A stretch of DNA of 64,000 bases from Clostridium manihotivorum (GTDB taxonomy: Bacteria > Bacillota > Clostridia > Clostridiales > Clostridiaceae), in assembly GCF_004015185.1 (NCBI RefSeq), contig NZ_CP025746.1, forward strand, positions 5,535,776 to 5,599,775, in the 5' to 3' direction. Each line of letters opens with the position of its first letter. The first letter of the stretch is position 1. A model generated the notes under the pieces. The model saw only the letters and a program-made list of their open reading frames with translations. It was not told where the DNA came from and did not search any database. Positions 54,559-63,482 of the stretch are shown here, piece after piece. The position numbers were made by a program, and so were the translations under genes.

Positions 54559-55557
54559 TCATCTCCCCTTTTTAAAGCGTACAATTCGTTCTTTATATTC
54601 TTCTAAATACGGTGAATTAAGTTTATACTTTGAAATATCCATGTGTTTATATAAAGCTTTTCTAATAAGTGCATTTCTTATTAAAATATTTTTTCCTCTC
54701 CATCCACAAGAGGCATTCTTGAAAGTAGCTTTAAACTCTGAGTTATTAATATTTATTATACTATCCTCACTATTATCTTGCATAAAGTTCAGAGGGTAAA
54801 ACTCTTCAATAGTTGTTAAATCTATATGTTCATTAAAAGGACATCCCTTTTGGCAGCTATCACATCCAAACATACGACCATCCATTAAAGGAAAAAAGCT
54901 ATCATCAATTTCTTTCTTTTGTGTTATGTAAGACATACAGATATTAGGATTCTTACTATATGAATTTATAGATTTTGTAGGACAGCTTGCATAACACTTT
55001 TCACAAATACCACATTCTTTAAAATTCTTTATATCTTCAAAGGTTCTGCTTGTGGATTGTGGTATAACCAAATCAGTTATTATTTCTCCTAAAAATACAT
55101 AAGAACCATATTTCTTAGTAATTATCATATTGTTTTTACCTACAAAACCTATACCTGCAAGATAAGCTATATATCTTTCTGGCAAAGTATTGCTATCAGT
55201 AAAAGCAATAGCATTTCCTCCTAAGCTATTTATAAATCCAACTACCTTTTCTAAGTAACTATGTACTACATTATGATAGTCCTTGCCTCTAGTATACAAA
55301 GAAAATCCATTTTCTATATAATCCGTATCATGCAGATAAGGGAAAGCTATAGATACTATAGTCTTTCCCTCACTCATATAATTATTTGGATTTATTCTCT
55401 TTTCTATATCTTTTTCTTCGAATTCATTTTCTAAACTCTTAGCTTTTCTTTCGCTATAAAAGCTTCTTAACTCTTCATAAACTCTACACTCTGCAAAGCC
55501 AATTGAATCAAGTCCAAGAGAAGCACAGTACTTTATTATTTCATTTGATAAATCCAT
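54559..55557 (-). CDS. queG: Epoxyqueuosine reductase
   Basis: Last step of queuosine synthesis in tRNA: reduces epoxyqueuosine using cobalamin and two [4Fe-4S] clusters. 332 residues. Cobalamin/substrate domain with AFTDSNTLPERYIAYLAGIGFVGKN (catalytic aspartate), cluster 1 CGICEKCYASCP, cluster 2 CDSCQKGCPFN. It is shorter than the E. coli protein and lacks the C-terminal HEAT-like repeats, as is usual in clostridia. Only four bases separate it from both neighbours, so it is cotranscribed with the cysteine genes although its function is unrelated. Confidence 0.9.
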   Translation of the reverse strand: MDLSNEIIKYCASLGLDSIGFAECRVYEELRSFYSERKAKSLENEFEEKDIEKRINPNNYMSEGKTIVSIAFPYLHDTDYIENGFSLYTRGKDYHNVVHSYLEKVVGFINSLGGNAIAFTDSNTLPERYIAYLAGIGFVGKNNMIITKKYGSYVFLGEIITDLVIPQSTSRTFEDIKNFKECGICEKCYASCPTKSINSYSKNPNICMSYITQKKEIDDSFFPLMDGRMFGCDSCQKGCPFNEHIDLTTIEEFYPLNFMQDNSEDSIININNSEFKATFKNASCGWRGKNILIRNALIRKALYKHMDISKYKLNSPYLEEYKERIVRFKKGR

Positions 55558-55561
55558 AATA

Positions 55562-56143
55562 TTAAATCACCATATTATTATATATTTTCTTTCTTCTTCC
55601 CCTATAATCTTCAATCTCGATTATGGGAGTATTTTTCACTATAAATCTGGCTGGTATTCCAACTGCTGTAGCTCCCGCTGGTACATCTTCAAGTACTACT
55701 GAGTTTGCACCAATCTTTGCACCATTTCCTACAGTTATAGGTCCAAGAACCTTAGCACCTGTTCCTATAACTACATTATCTCCAACGGTAGGATGTCTTT
55801 TACCTTTATCTTTTCCAGTACCTCCAAGAGTAACTCCATGATATATAACAACATCATTGCCTATAACACTAGTTTCTCCTATAACTACTCCCATGCCATG
55901 ATCTATAAATAAGCCTTTGCCTATCTTAGCTCCTGGGTGTATTTCTATACCTGTAAAAAATCTTACTACTTGGGATATTAGTCTTGCTATAAAGAACATT
56001 TTTCTTTTGTAAAACCAACTAGATACTCTGTGTCCATTAACTGCATGAACACTTGGATAAAGTAGTAAAACTTCAAGCCAGCTTCTAGCTGCTGGATCAT
56101 TTTCAAGTATCTTTTTTATATCGTACCTAAGGTTCTTAAACAA
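55562..56143 (-). CDS. cysE: Serine O-acetyltransferase
   Basis: Makes O-acetylserine from serine and acetyl-CoA, the substrate of CysK. 193 residues, the short CysE form. N-terminal helical part RYDIKKILENDPAARSWLEVLLLYPSVHA, then left-handed beta-helix hexapeptide repeats with IHPGAKIGKGLFIDHGMGVVIGE and HGVTLGGTGKDKGKRHPTVGD. The start is TTG at 56143 after AAAGGTG. It follows cysK by 20 bases in a T-box-controlled operon. Confidence 0.95.
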   Translation of the reverse strand: MFKNLRYDIKKILENDPAARSWLEVLLLYPSVHAVNGHRVSSWFYKRKMFFIARLISQVVRFFTGIEIHPGAKIGKGLFIDHGMGVVIGETSVIGNDVVIYHGVTLGGTGKDKGKRHPTVGDNVVIGTGAKVLGPITVGNGAKIGANSVVLEDVPAGATAVGIPARFIVKNTPIIEIEDYRGRRKKIYNNMVI

Positions 56144-56162
56144 TTGTTATCACACCTTTATA

Positions 56163-57071
56163 TTATTCATATAGGCCCATTGAAAGATATTTTTCTCCTC
56201 CATCTGGTGCTACAACTAAAATCTTTTTACCTGGTCCATACTCTTTTGCTAATTCTAAAGCAACATGAAGTGCACCACCTGAAGATATGCCTATAAGTAC
56301 TCCTTCGTTAGCTCCAAAGTTTCTTGCTGCTGCAAATGAATCTTCTTCCTTAACTTGAATTACCTTGTCTACAACATCACTGTTATAGATTTCAGGAACA
56401 AATCCAGCTCCTATACCTTGAATCTTATGTGGTCCTGGAGCACCTCCAGAGATTACAGGTGATTTTTCAGGTTCAACTGCTACCACTGTAACATCACTCT
56501 TTAACTCTTTTAACTTCTTACCAACTCCAGATATTGTTCCACCAGTTCCAACTCCAGCTACAAATACATCTATATCTGGTAGATCTTTAACTATTTCCTC
56601 TGCTGTAGTTGCATAGTGTTTTTCTGGGTTAGCTACATTTAAGAATTGTTGAGGCATGAAATAGCCGTTTTCTTTAACTAATTCTTCTGCTTTAGCAATA
56701 GCTCCCTTCATTCCCTTAGCACCTTCTGTTAATACGAGTTCAGCGCCATAAGCTTTAATTAGGTCTCTTCTTTCTTTACTCATTGTCTCAGGCATTACTA
56801 TTACAACTTTATATCCTTTTAGCTTGCCAATCATAGCTAAAGCTATTCCAGTATTACCACTTGTAGGCTCTACTATAGTATCTCCAACCTTTAATAATCC
56901 TAAGCTTTCAGCTTTTTCTATCATTCCATAAGCTGCTCTATCTTTTACACTTCCACCTGGATTAAATTTCTCTAACTTTACATATACTTCTGCGGAATTC
57001 TCTCCTGTTAAAGTGTTTACCTTCAATACTGGTGTGTTTCCAAGTAACTCTAATGCATTATTGAATATCAT
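56163..57071 (-). CDS. cysK: O-acetylserine sulfhydrylase (cysteine synthase)
   Basis: PLP enzyme that forms cysteine from O-acetylserine and sulfide. 302 residues. K43 in NPGGSVKDRAA binds PLP; PTSGNTGIALA holds the substrate loop; VAGVGTGGTISGVG binds the PLP phosphate. The start follows GGAGGTAGAGAG. First gene of the operon cysK-cysE-queG-nth, under a cysteine-specific T-box (57298-57530), so transcription should rise when tRNA-Cys is uncharged. Confidence 0.97.
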   Translation of the reverse strand: MIFNNALELLGNTPVLKVNTLTGENSAEVYVKLEKFNPGGSVKDRAAYGMIEKAESLGLLKVGDTIVEPTSGNTGIALAMIGKLKGYKVVIVMPETMSKERRDLIKAYGAELVLTEGAKGMKGAIAKAEELVKENGYFMPQQFLNVANPEKHYATTAEEIVKDLPDIDVFVAGVGTGGTISGVGKKLKELKSDVTVVAVEPEKSPVISGGAPGPHKIQGIGAGFVPEIYNSDVVDKVIQVKEEDSFAAARNFGANEGVLIGISSGGALHVALELAKEYGPGKKILVVAPDGGEKYLSMGLYE

Positions 57072-57297
57072 ATCTCTCTACCTCCAAAATTATAATTTAT
57101 TCTTTTTAGATACCCCTAATAATTTATATATTTATATCAAAGATAACTGCTATAAATAGTATAAGTTATCTTTTTATACCTTTGACTTTTTATAGTTATT
57201 GAAAAGTCTTGATTTTTTATCCTTCCACTTATAATTGCTACTAAGCCTTACAAGCATACTTACCTACAACTTTATCTAAGAAAACATTCATAAAGAA
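57072..57297 (-). other. cysK leader between T-box and start codon
   Basis: About 225 bases of AT-rich leader. A further hairpin, AAAGATAACT/AGTTATCTTT, lies at 57139-57175; its minus-strand tail is not U-rich enough to be a clear terminator. Confidence 0.5.
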
Positions 57298-57530
57298 TAA
57301 AAAAAAACCTCATCTCCTTATTAGAGACGAAGTAAACTCCGCGATCCCACTCTACTTAGATAAAAATCTCACTCATAAAAAGCACTATCATGCTTTCCTG
57401 CTATAACGGGCATTCCCGAGGACACCTACTAAAAATTTCGGCTACCAGCTCCAAAGCGCACTTCTCATAAAATCCAAGTAGAAGATTCACACCATCTCTT
57501 CCTCTCTGAAACCTTCATTTATGATACTTT
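57298..57530 (-). promoter_or_regulatory. T-box leader (tRNA-Cys) of the cysK operon
   Basis: Read on the minus strand. Stem I with AGAGAGGAAGAGATGGTGTG and the distal AGTGCG loop segments; specifier region GGGAATGCCCGTTAT containing TGC (Cys); T-box antiterminator AGAGTGGGATCGCGGAGT; terminator CTTCGTCTC/GAGATGAGG followed by eight T. All canonical parts are in order. Uncharged tRNA-Cys would stabilise the antiterminator. The operon encodes cysteine synthesis, which agrees with the specifier. Confidence 0.93.
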
Positions 57531-57583
57531 ACTTTTTCCTTGCATTTAAAGTTGAGTATTTTGATAAGATTAATCTTAATTTT

Positions 57584-57611
57584 ATTATATGCCATTTGCA
57601 TTAAATGTCAA
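57584..57611 (-). promoter_or_regulatory. Promoter of the cysK T-box operon
   Basis: TTGACA (57611-57606), 16-base spacer, TATAAT (57589-57584) on the minus strand, about 55 bases before stem I. Confidence 0.8.
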
Positions 57612-57628
57612 CTAAATTTTAAATAATA

Positions 57629-58893
57629 TTAAACAGCTTTTTTGGCTTTCTTTCTCCAGGTTGGGAGTAAGAATTCATCCACAATATCATGAATTAAAAC
57701 TATGCCTACAAGTTTATCCTCCTCATCTGTAACTGGTACAGATAACAGATCATATTTAGTTATTAACTCTATAGCTTCGTCAATATGCAGATTATACTTA
57801 ATGCTAATAGCACTTCTATCCATTATATCTTTAAGCTTTGTTTCACTACTACTAATAAGTAAGTCCCTTATAGGTACAGCACCTAAAAGCTTTTCGAATT
57901 CATCTGTAATATAAATATAATGCATAACTTCATCATCTGGTTTCATTTCTCTTAATAGCTCTATTGTTTCCTTTATTGTTATATCTATATTTACAGATAT
58001 AAAATCTTTATTCATAATACTACCAACAGTCTCATCTTCATAAGCTAAAAGCTCTTTTACTTCAGCCGCATCTTCTGATTCCAATGATACTAGCACCTTT
58101 TCTCTTTCTTCCTCATTGAGCCCCTCTAAAAGATCTGCTATTTCATCGTTAGGCATATTTTCAAGTATCTCTGCTGTCTTTGATACACTTAAATCTCTTA
58201 TTATAGATCCCTTAAATTCTGGTTCTATCTCTTCTAGTGCATCTGCTACCAAGTCATCATCTAAATTTTCAAATACTTGTTTTCTTTGCTTCTCATCAAG
58301 ATCTTCTAATATATCTGCTAGGTCAGCAGGGTGCAAAGTAGATAGCTTTTTATAAGGTACTGAAAGCTGTAAACTATCCTTTATTATTTCTAAGGTTTCA
58401 ACATCATCCCACATCAAAGATTGATCAGTGGCTTCTTTATTCATTAATTTAAGTAAGGTTTTAGCAAAACCTTCAATTCCCATTCTTCTATATCTAGCAA
58501 TTTGACCTGCTTCCACAGCAACAACTCTGTACTCTCCTGCAATTTCCGCAATTCTTAAATCATTTACTCTTACTACTTTTTTTCCGTTTATATCAACTAT
58601 TTTTTTATCTAAAAGATTTTGAGTTAGTAAATAGGTATATTTTCTTGGCAATATCTCTTTACTTCCTCTGGTCTCTATTCTTAGTTTTCCACTATCTTTC
58701 AAATAAAAATCTATATTTCTAAACTCATAATCAAACACTGAGCCATCTCTCTTTATCTTGTATCCAATAATTCTTGGATAGCCATCTTCTGTTGTAACAT
58801 ATACGTCCTTTAGGATTCCAAGTATATCGTCAAACTCATCGTATACCTTTTTATTTAATAAGAACTATAAAGAATTACAGCTAATCTTTTCAT
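57629..58893 (-). pseudogene. MgtE-N/CBS domain protein with PRC-barrel N-terminus, frameshifted
   Basis: Cytosolic protein with the regulatory part of the MgtE magnesium channel but no membrane domain: PRC-barrel-like N-terminus, MgtE_N helical superhelix (about residues 110-240 of the intact frame), CBS pair (about 245-360), then a basic tail. A start at ATG 58893 with GGGAGG gives MKRLAVILYSS and a stop at 58857-58855. Shifting one base at about 58861-58864 restores LLNKKVYDEFDDILG and the rest of the domain up to GTG 58738 and beyond. So the gene has a one-base deletion near codon 11, either genuine or a sequencing error. From 58738 downstream the frame is open for 369 residues. It is controlled by an M-box. 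Confidence 0.82.
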
Positions 58894-58941
58894 TCTTCTA
58901 CCTCCCTCAGAAATCAATGAGGGCATAGCTAGAGCTATACT

Positions 58942-59031
58942 TTAGAATATGTTAAAATTTCGCTGAAGCCACTCATTGTTTATTATTTTATTCAATTGTT
59001 CTTGCGACCTACTATGAGGGCCACTCTCCAT
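58942..59031 (-). CDS. Small ORF between M-box and MgtE-like gene (29 aa)
   Basis: ATG at 59031 is nine bases behind AGGTGG. The product begins MESGPHSRSQEQLNKII and has 29 residues, with no membrane segment. It lies about 97 bases after the M-box terminator and ends about 50 bases before the MgtE-like start. A leader peptide or a small protein are both possible. I do not recognise it. Confidence 0.4.
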   Translation of the reverse strand: MESGPHSRSQEQLNKIINNEWLQRNFNIF

Positions 59032-59127
59032 CTAATTTCACCACCTGATAACCAATTATTTATTGTTATGATTTCACTAAATTTACAATATTATTAATAA
59101 TATACCGTCTTTTAACTTTCCTAGACA

Positions 59128-59331
59128 GAAAAAAAGAGCCTTTAAGGCTCTAAAATTCAACTAAATACAGCTAGAAACGTTGAGTTTTAGCACTACAAGA
59201 CTTAAGACAAAATCGTCTAGCTACATTAAGTTATACCTTGATTCGATAAAACCTGTTGACCCATTGGCATCTCTCGATGTTTCCGGGCAGTAGCGTGCAT
59301 TCTTGTAGGAGCCTCACCTAACAATTAATTT
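59128..59331 (-). promoter_or_regulatory. M-box (ykoK) magnesium riboswitch
   Basis: Read on the minus strand: GTTAGGTGAGGCTCCTAC, then GCTACTGCCCGGAAACATCG, GAGAGATGCCAATGGGTCAA and CAGGTTTTATCGAATCAAGG, which are the conserved M-box blocks in order. A terminator AGAGCC/GGCTCT with seven T ends it (59128-59151). High Mg2+ should favour the terminator. Downstream is the MgtE-like CBS protein, a fitting target. Confidence 0.94.
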
Positions 59332-59370
59332 TTTTTATAAAATACTATTAATAGTACTTTATACATTAAT

Positions 59371-59398
59371 ATTATATTACTTTAAGCCCATTTTGCAA
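59371..59398 (-). promoter_or_regulatory. Promoter of the M-box transcript
   Basis: TTGCAA (59398-59393), 16-base spacer, TATAAT (59376-59371), about 40 bases upstream of the M-box. Confidence 0.7.
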
Positions 59399-59687
59399 CC
59401 TATAATGTCTAAATTTCCAAAATTATTTTATATATCATTACTTTTTGCAAAATATCGCAAGAAATCTTCAATTTGCTTCATATTCTTCCATTTGACTTTT
59501 GACACTTTTATTTTTACCACCATTATGATAATATAACTTAGTGATATAAAGATATGATATTCTATGTGTGTTTATAAATCTTATATCAAGCAAAATCATG
59601 AATCTAAAATCCATACTTATTTAGGATATTTTAGTTCATCAAATGATTGTTTGCTTACCAGCAAAATATCTATTAAGGAGTTTTGTA

Positions 59688-61679
59688 ATGAATCTATCAA
59701 AAGAATTTTTACCTATTAATAAAGAAGATTTAAAACGACGTAATATAGAGCAATTAGATTTTATAATAGTTACAGGTGATGCCTATGTCGATCATCCTTC
59801 CTTTGGTACAGCCATAATTGGAAGAACCTTAGAGGCAAACGGATTTACTGTAGGGGTTATTCCTCAGCCAAACTGGCATGATTCTGAAGATTTCAAAGCT
59901 TTAGGAAGACCTAAATATGGATTCCTTGTAAACTCAGGAAATATCGACTCCATGGTAAATCACTACACTGCAGCTAAAAAGAAAAGAAGAGATGATTTTT
60001 ACTCTCCAGGTGGTGAAGCAGATCATAGACCTGACAGAGCAGTCATCGTATATTGCAATAGAATAAGAGAAGCCTTCAAGGACATTCCCATTATAATTGG
60101 TGGTATAGAAGCCTCATTGAGAAGATTTGCTCATTACGATTATTGGGATGATAAAGTAAGAAGAAGCATACTAGTGGATTCTAAGGCAGATCTTTTGAGT
60201 TATGGTATGGGCGAGAAAACCATCGTTCAAATAGCTAATCTCTTATCCTATGGAATGGAAGTAAAAAAGATTGCTGATGTAAGAGGAACTTGTTATTTAA
60301 CTAAGGATATAACTAACCTTAAAGACTATGTTTTAGTTCCTTCCTTTGAAGAAACTCTTTCAAGTAAAGAGGCTTATGGAGAGAGCTATAAACTAGAATC
60401 CTACGAACAGGATCCAATAATAGGAAGGACTGTAATCCAGCCACATGGTGATAGATACCTTGTTCAGAATCCTCCTCAACTTCCATTGACAGAAGAAGAG
60501 ATGGATATAACATATAATCTACCTTATACAAGAACTTATCATCCTATATATGAAGCTAAAGGTGGTATTCCTGCAATAAACGAAGTCAAGTTTTCTATTA
60601 CCAGCCATAGAGGTTGTTATGGTTCTTGCTCCTTTTGTGCATTAACCTTTCACCAAGGAAGAATAATACAAAACAGAAGTGGTGAATCAATAGTTGACGA
60701 AGCTAAGCTTTTAACCACATTAGATGATTTTAAAGGCTATATACATGATATTGGTGGGCCTACCGCTAACTTTAGACATAAGTCTTGTAAAAAGCAAGAA
60801 AAGCTTGGAACTTGTAAAGACAAACAGTGTATGTTTCCAAAGCCTTGTAAGAATCTTATAGTTGATCATAGCGAATACTTAAGCGTACTAAAAAGAGTTA
60901 GAACTCTTCCTGGAATAAAAAAAGTGTTTATCCGTTCAGGAATAAGATATGATTATTTAATTGAAGATAAAAATAACGAATTTTTCTCAGAACTTTGCAA
61001 GCATCATATAAGTGGTCAATTAAAGGTTGCTCCTGAGCATGTAAGCGATAAAGTTTTAGCCCAAATGGGTAAACCAACAAGAGAAGTATATGATAAATTT
61101 GTAAAGAAATACTTCCAAGTAAATGAAAAAATCGGCAAGAAACAATTTTTAGTTCCTTACCTTATGAGTTCTCATCCTGGAAGTGATCTAAAGGCTGCAA
61201 TTGAGCTTGCACTTTACATAAAAGACATGGGATATACACCTGAACAAGTACAAGATTTTTACCCAACTCCAGGAAGTATATCTACTACTATATACTACAC
61301 TGGCGTTAACCCTTTCACAGGTGAAAAAGTTTATACACCAAAAACTCAAGAAGAAAAGAACATGCAAAGAGCACTACTTCAATTCGCTGTTCCAAAAAAT
61401 CATAGTTTAGTAAAGAAAGCGTTGCTAAAGGCTGGACGTGAAGACCTTATAGGAAAAGATAAAAACTGCCTTATAGATTGGACTCCTGCTAAAGAAAGAA
61501 ATCATAAGTCTAATAGTAGTAAGAATCATAATAATGGTTCCAAGTTAAAAAACACTCATGAATCAGAAAGAAACTTAGGTAATGGTGATAAAACTCAAAG
61601 AAAGTCTACTACTTCAAATTCAAACAAAAAGCTAAATAATAGTAAGAATAATTCACCAAGGAATAAAAGAGTACACTAA
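59688..61679 (+). CDS. YgiQ-family radical SAM protein
   Basis: 663 residues from ATG 59688, eight bases behind AAGGAG; the 15 codons further upstream lack a ribosome site. N-terminal cobalamin-like region (about 1-200, DFIIVTGDAYVDHPSFGTAIIGR), then the radical SAM core with C310-x3-C314-x2-C317 in GCYGSCSFCAL, an inserted Cys-rich stretch CKKQEKLGTCKDKQCMFPKPC, and the DUF3362 end. The last 50 residues or so are Asn/Ser/Lys-rich and unstructured. The function of YgiQ proteins is not settled. A terminator/two-hairpin element follows the stop. Confidence 0.93.
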   Translation: MNLSKEFLPINKEDLKRRNIEQLDFIIVTGDAYVDHPSFGTAIIGRTLEANGFTVGVIPQPNWHDSEDFKALGRPKYGFLVNSGNIDSMVNHYTAAKKKRRDDFYSPGGEADHRPDRAVIVYCNRIREAFKDIPIIIGGIEASLRRFAHYDYWDDKVRRSILVDSKADLLSYGMGEKTIVQIANLLSYGMEVKKIADVRGTCYLTKDITNLKDYVLVPSFEETLSSKEAYGESYKLESYEQDPIIGRTVIQPHGDRYLVQNPPQLPLTEEEMDITYNLPYTRTYHPIYEAKGGIPAINEVKFSITSHRGCYGSCSFCALTFHQGRIIQNRSGESIVDEAKLLTTLDDFKGYIHDIGGPTANFRHKSCKKQEKLGTCKDKQCMFPKPCKNLIVDHSEYLSVLKRVRTLPGIKKVFIRSGIRYDYLIEDKNNEFFSELCKHHISGQLKVAPEHVSDKVLAQMGKPTREVYDKFVKKYFQVNEKIGKKQFLVPYLMSSHPGSDLKAAIELALYIKDMGYTPEQVQDFYPTPGSISTTIYYTGVNPFTGEKVYTPKTQEEKNMQRALLQFAVPKNHSLVKKALLKAGREDLIGKDKNCLIDWTPAKERNHKSNSSKNHNNGSKLKNTHESERNLGNGDKTQRKSTTSNSNKKLNNSKNNSPRNKRVH

Positions 61680-61700
61680 AATTTTATAATTTTCTAAAGA

Positions 61701-61786
61701 ACAAAAAACATCACTGAAGTGACCTTCTTCAGTGATGTTTTTTCCTTGTCTGCCTTTCTACATTCATATAAGAAAGCCTGGCAGGC
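61701..61786. repeat. GCGCATCTGCC-type two-hairpin element, copy 6
   Basis: ACATCACTGAAG/CTTCAGTGATGT, T6, CTTGTCTGCC, then second hairpin CTGCCTTTCT/AGAAAG..GGCAG. The first hairpin is the YgiQ terminator. Bases in both stems differ from copies 2 and 3, yet pairing is kept. Confidence 0.8.
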
Positions 61787-61838
61787 AGATAAATTTCTTA
61801 CTGTATACTCCCCTAACAAGCTATTATAAGACCTCACA

Positions 61839-62489
61839 TTATTGCCTTTTAAATAATCCCAATGAATAGTTAAATACTAATACTGTTAGTAGCTCACTTA
61901 TAATTGAATAGGGATATATATACACTCCAGAAAGCTTTAACATACTTTCTAATATTATAATTATTGAAGTAATTATAAGCAGTCTAAGGCCCTGTTTATT
62001 AACAAATCTCCTGTCCATATAAACTATTGAAAGAACCAATATTATCATAGGGCTTAAAATAAATATTAAGGCAGGGATCAACTCCTGGCTAAAGCTGATT
62101 ACATAACCAAAACTTAAAGATATACTTAAAGTAGGTTCATATATTATAATTATCAAAAAATATATTATTGCGTATATTAATAGAATTGCGTAACTAATAG
62201 AAAACTTTAATTTCTCGCTTCTTCTAAATATATAATATGCTGTAAATAAAATTGCTGGTATATAGATATATTGAAGAAAAGCTACGTATTTTATATAGTA
62301 TATATACTTTTGATCCTGAATAATGGAGAATAAAATCAATGCTACATATCTTACAATCATTAAACTAAGCACCAATAATGATATAAGTTTAATCTTAATA
62401 GGTGCAACCTTTAATAGCTTGTCTAACATAAAAACACATAAAAAAATTATAAGTAATAATATTACAAAGTATAGATACACACCCACCAT
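61839..62489 (-). CDS. Seven-helix integral membrane protein, unknown function
   Basis: 216 residues from ATG 62489, which follows AAGAGGTG; the open frame extends 22 codons further but without a ribosome site. About seven hydrophobic helices with short loops, ending GLFKRQ. The arrangement resembles the membrane sensor regions at the N-termini of the two PAS proteins at 49-53 kb, but no cytoplasmic domain is attached. I do not recognise a family. It is about 115 bases downstream of the lipid kinase gene on the same strand. Confidence 0.7.
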   Translation of the reverse strand: MVGVYLYFVILLLIIFLCVFMLDKLLKVAPIKIKLISLLVLSLMIVRYVALILFSIIQDQKYIYYIKYVAFLQYIYIPAILFTAYYIFRRSEKLKFSISYAILLIYAIIYFLIIIIYEPTLSISLSFGYVISFSQELIPALIFILSPMIILVLSIVYMDRRFVNKQGLRLLIITSIIIILESMLKLSGVYIYPYSIISELLTVLVFNYSLGLFKRQ

Positions 62490-62603
62490 ATCACACCTCT
62501 TAATATCTTGGTTCCTCTCTTTAATCTGAATAAATAAGTTATAATAACTATTCATGCTATAAAGTCTTTAGAAACTCTTACTTATAATTTATTATGTTAT
62601 AAT

Positions 62604-63482
62604 CTATTTTATGCCTAAAACCTTTATTCCACCTTCTATACACTGTAAATGCAGCGGAAATCCTGGTCCTTTTTCACCATCTATATCAGTAACTATATCT
62701 TCATCAGTTTCTATAGTCAATTCCTTCGTTTTATAGTATATAACCTTAGGATCATCTAGATGTTCACCTCTTATAACTCTTATAAACAAAGGTATTAGAT
62801 CTTTTATTGATACAGCCTTAAATATTATTACATCTAAATATCCATCCATAACATCTGCACGAGTAGCTAAATTAAAGTTACCTGCAGTCTGACCATTAAA
62901 GACTAACATTAGATACATATATCCATCGTATTCAAGCTCTTTTGATGAAATCTTCACCTTTAGCTTTCTAAAGTTAGGTAACTGTTCAAGTCCCTTTAAA
63001 TAATATGCTAATTTTCCTATCATATTTTTTAGATTTTCATCTGTCTTTTGCGAAACATCGGTAAACAAACCAGTACTTGCTACATTTATAAAGTATTTAT
63101 CGTTAATTTTACCTATATCTACAGGAGTAGGTTCACTTTCTAATATCCTCTTACAGGCTTCCCCTACCGCTGATGGTATATCTAAAAATTTTGCAAAATC
63201 ATTTGCTGTTCCTACTGGCAATATTCCAATTGGTAAATCTATATTTTTTGCTTTCATGGCATTAACTAGAGAATCTACAGTACCATCTCCACCAGCTACT
63301 AAAATATAATAATAATCTTCATCAATATCGTGCAAAGCTTCCGATATATCAGACTCTTTATTTATTCTATAAGGAACAATTATATAACCATATTTTTGGT
63401 GGATTCTTATAACTTTATCTAATTCGTCTAAAATGACATTCTCCCCTGAAAATGGATTATATATAAACTTTACCTTTTTCAT
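62604..63482 (-). CDS. Diacylglycerol kinase-family lipid kinase
   Basis: 292 residues from ATG 63482, behind GGAGGTATTC. N-terminal catalytic domain (DAGK_cat) with FIYNPFSGE, VAGGDGTVDSLVNAM (nucleotide loop) and LPIGILPVGTANDFAKFLDIP; C-terminal beta-sandwich with VMDGYLDVIIFKAVS and DIDGEKGPGFPLHLQCI. This is the soluble DgkB/YegS type that phosphorylates diacylglycerol or related lipids at the membrane surface; which lipid is not clear from sequence. Confidence 0.93.
   Translation of the reverse strand: MKKVKFIYNPFSGENVILDELDKVIRIHQKYGYIIVPYRINKESDISEALHDIDEDYYYILVAGGDGTVDSLVNAMKAKNIDLPIGILPVGTANDFAKFLDIPSAVGEACKRILESEPTPVDIGKINDKYFINVASTGLFTDVSQKTDENLKNMIGKLAYYLKGLEQLPNFRKLKVKISSKELEYDGYMYLMLVFNGQTAGNFNLATRADVMDGYLDVIIFKAVSIKDLIPLFIRVIRGEHLDDPKVIYYKTKELTIETDEDIVTDIDGEKGPGFPLHLQCIEGGIKVLGIK

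Larger units (their letters stand above)
58894..59687. other. MgtE-like gene leader and ygiQ upstream region
   Basis: Minus strand: promoter (59371-59398), M-box (59128-59331), small ORF (58942-59031) and a hairpin CCCTCA/TGAGGG that overlaps the ribosome site of the MgtE-like gene (58899-58925). Plus strand: about 290 AT-rich bases leading to the YgiQ gene. Confidence 0.65.
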
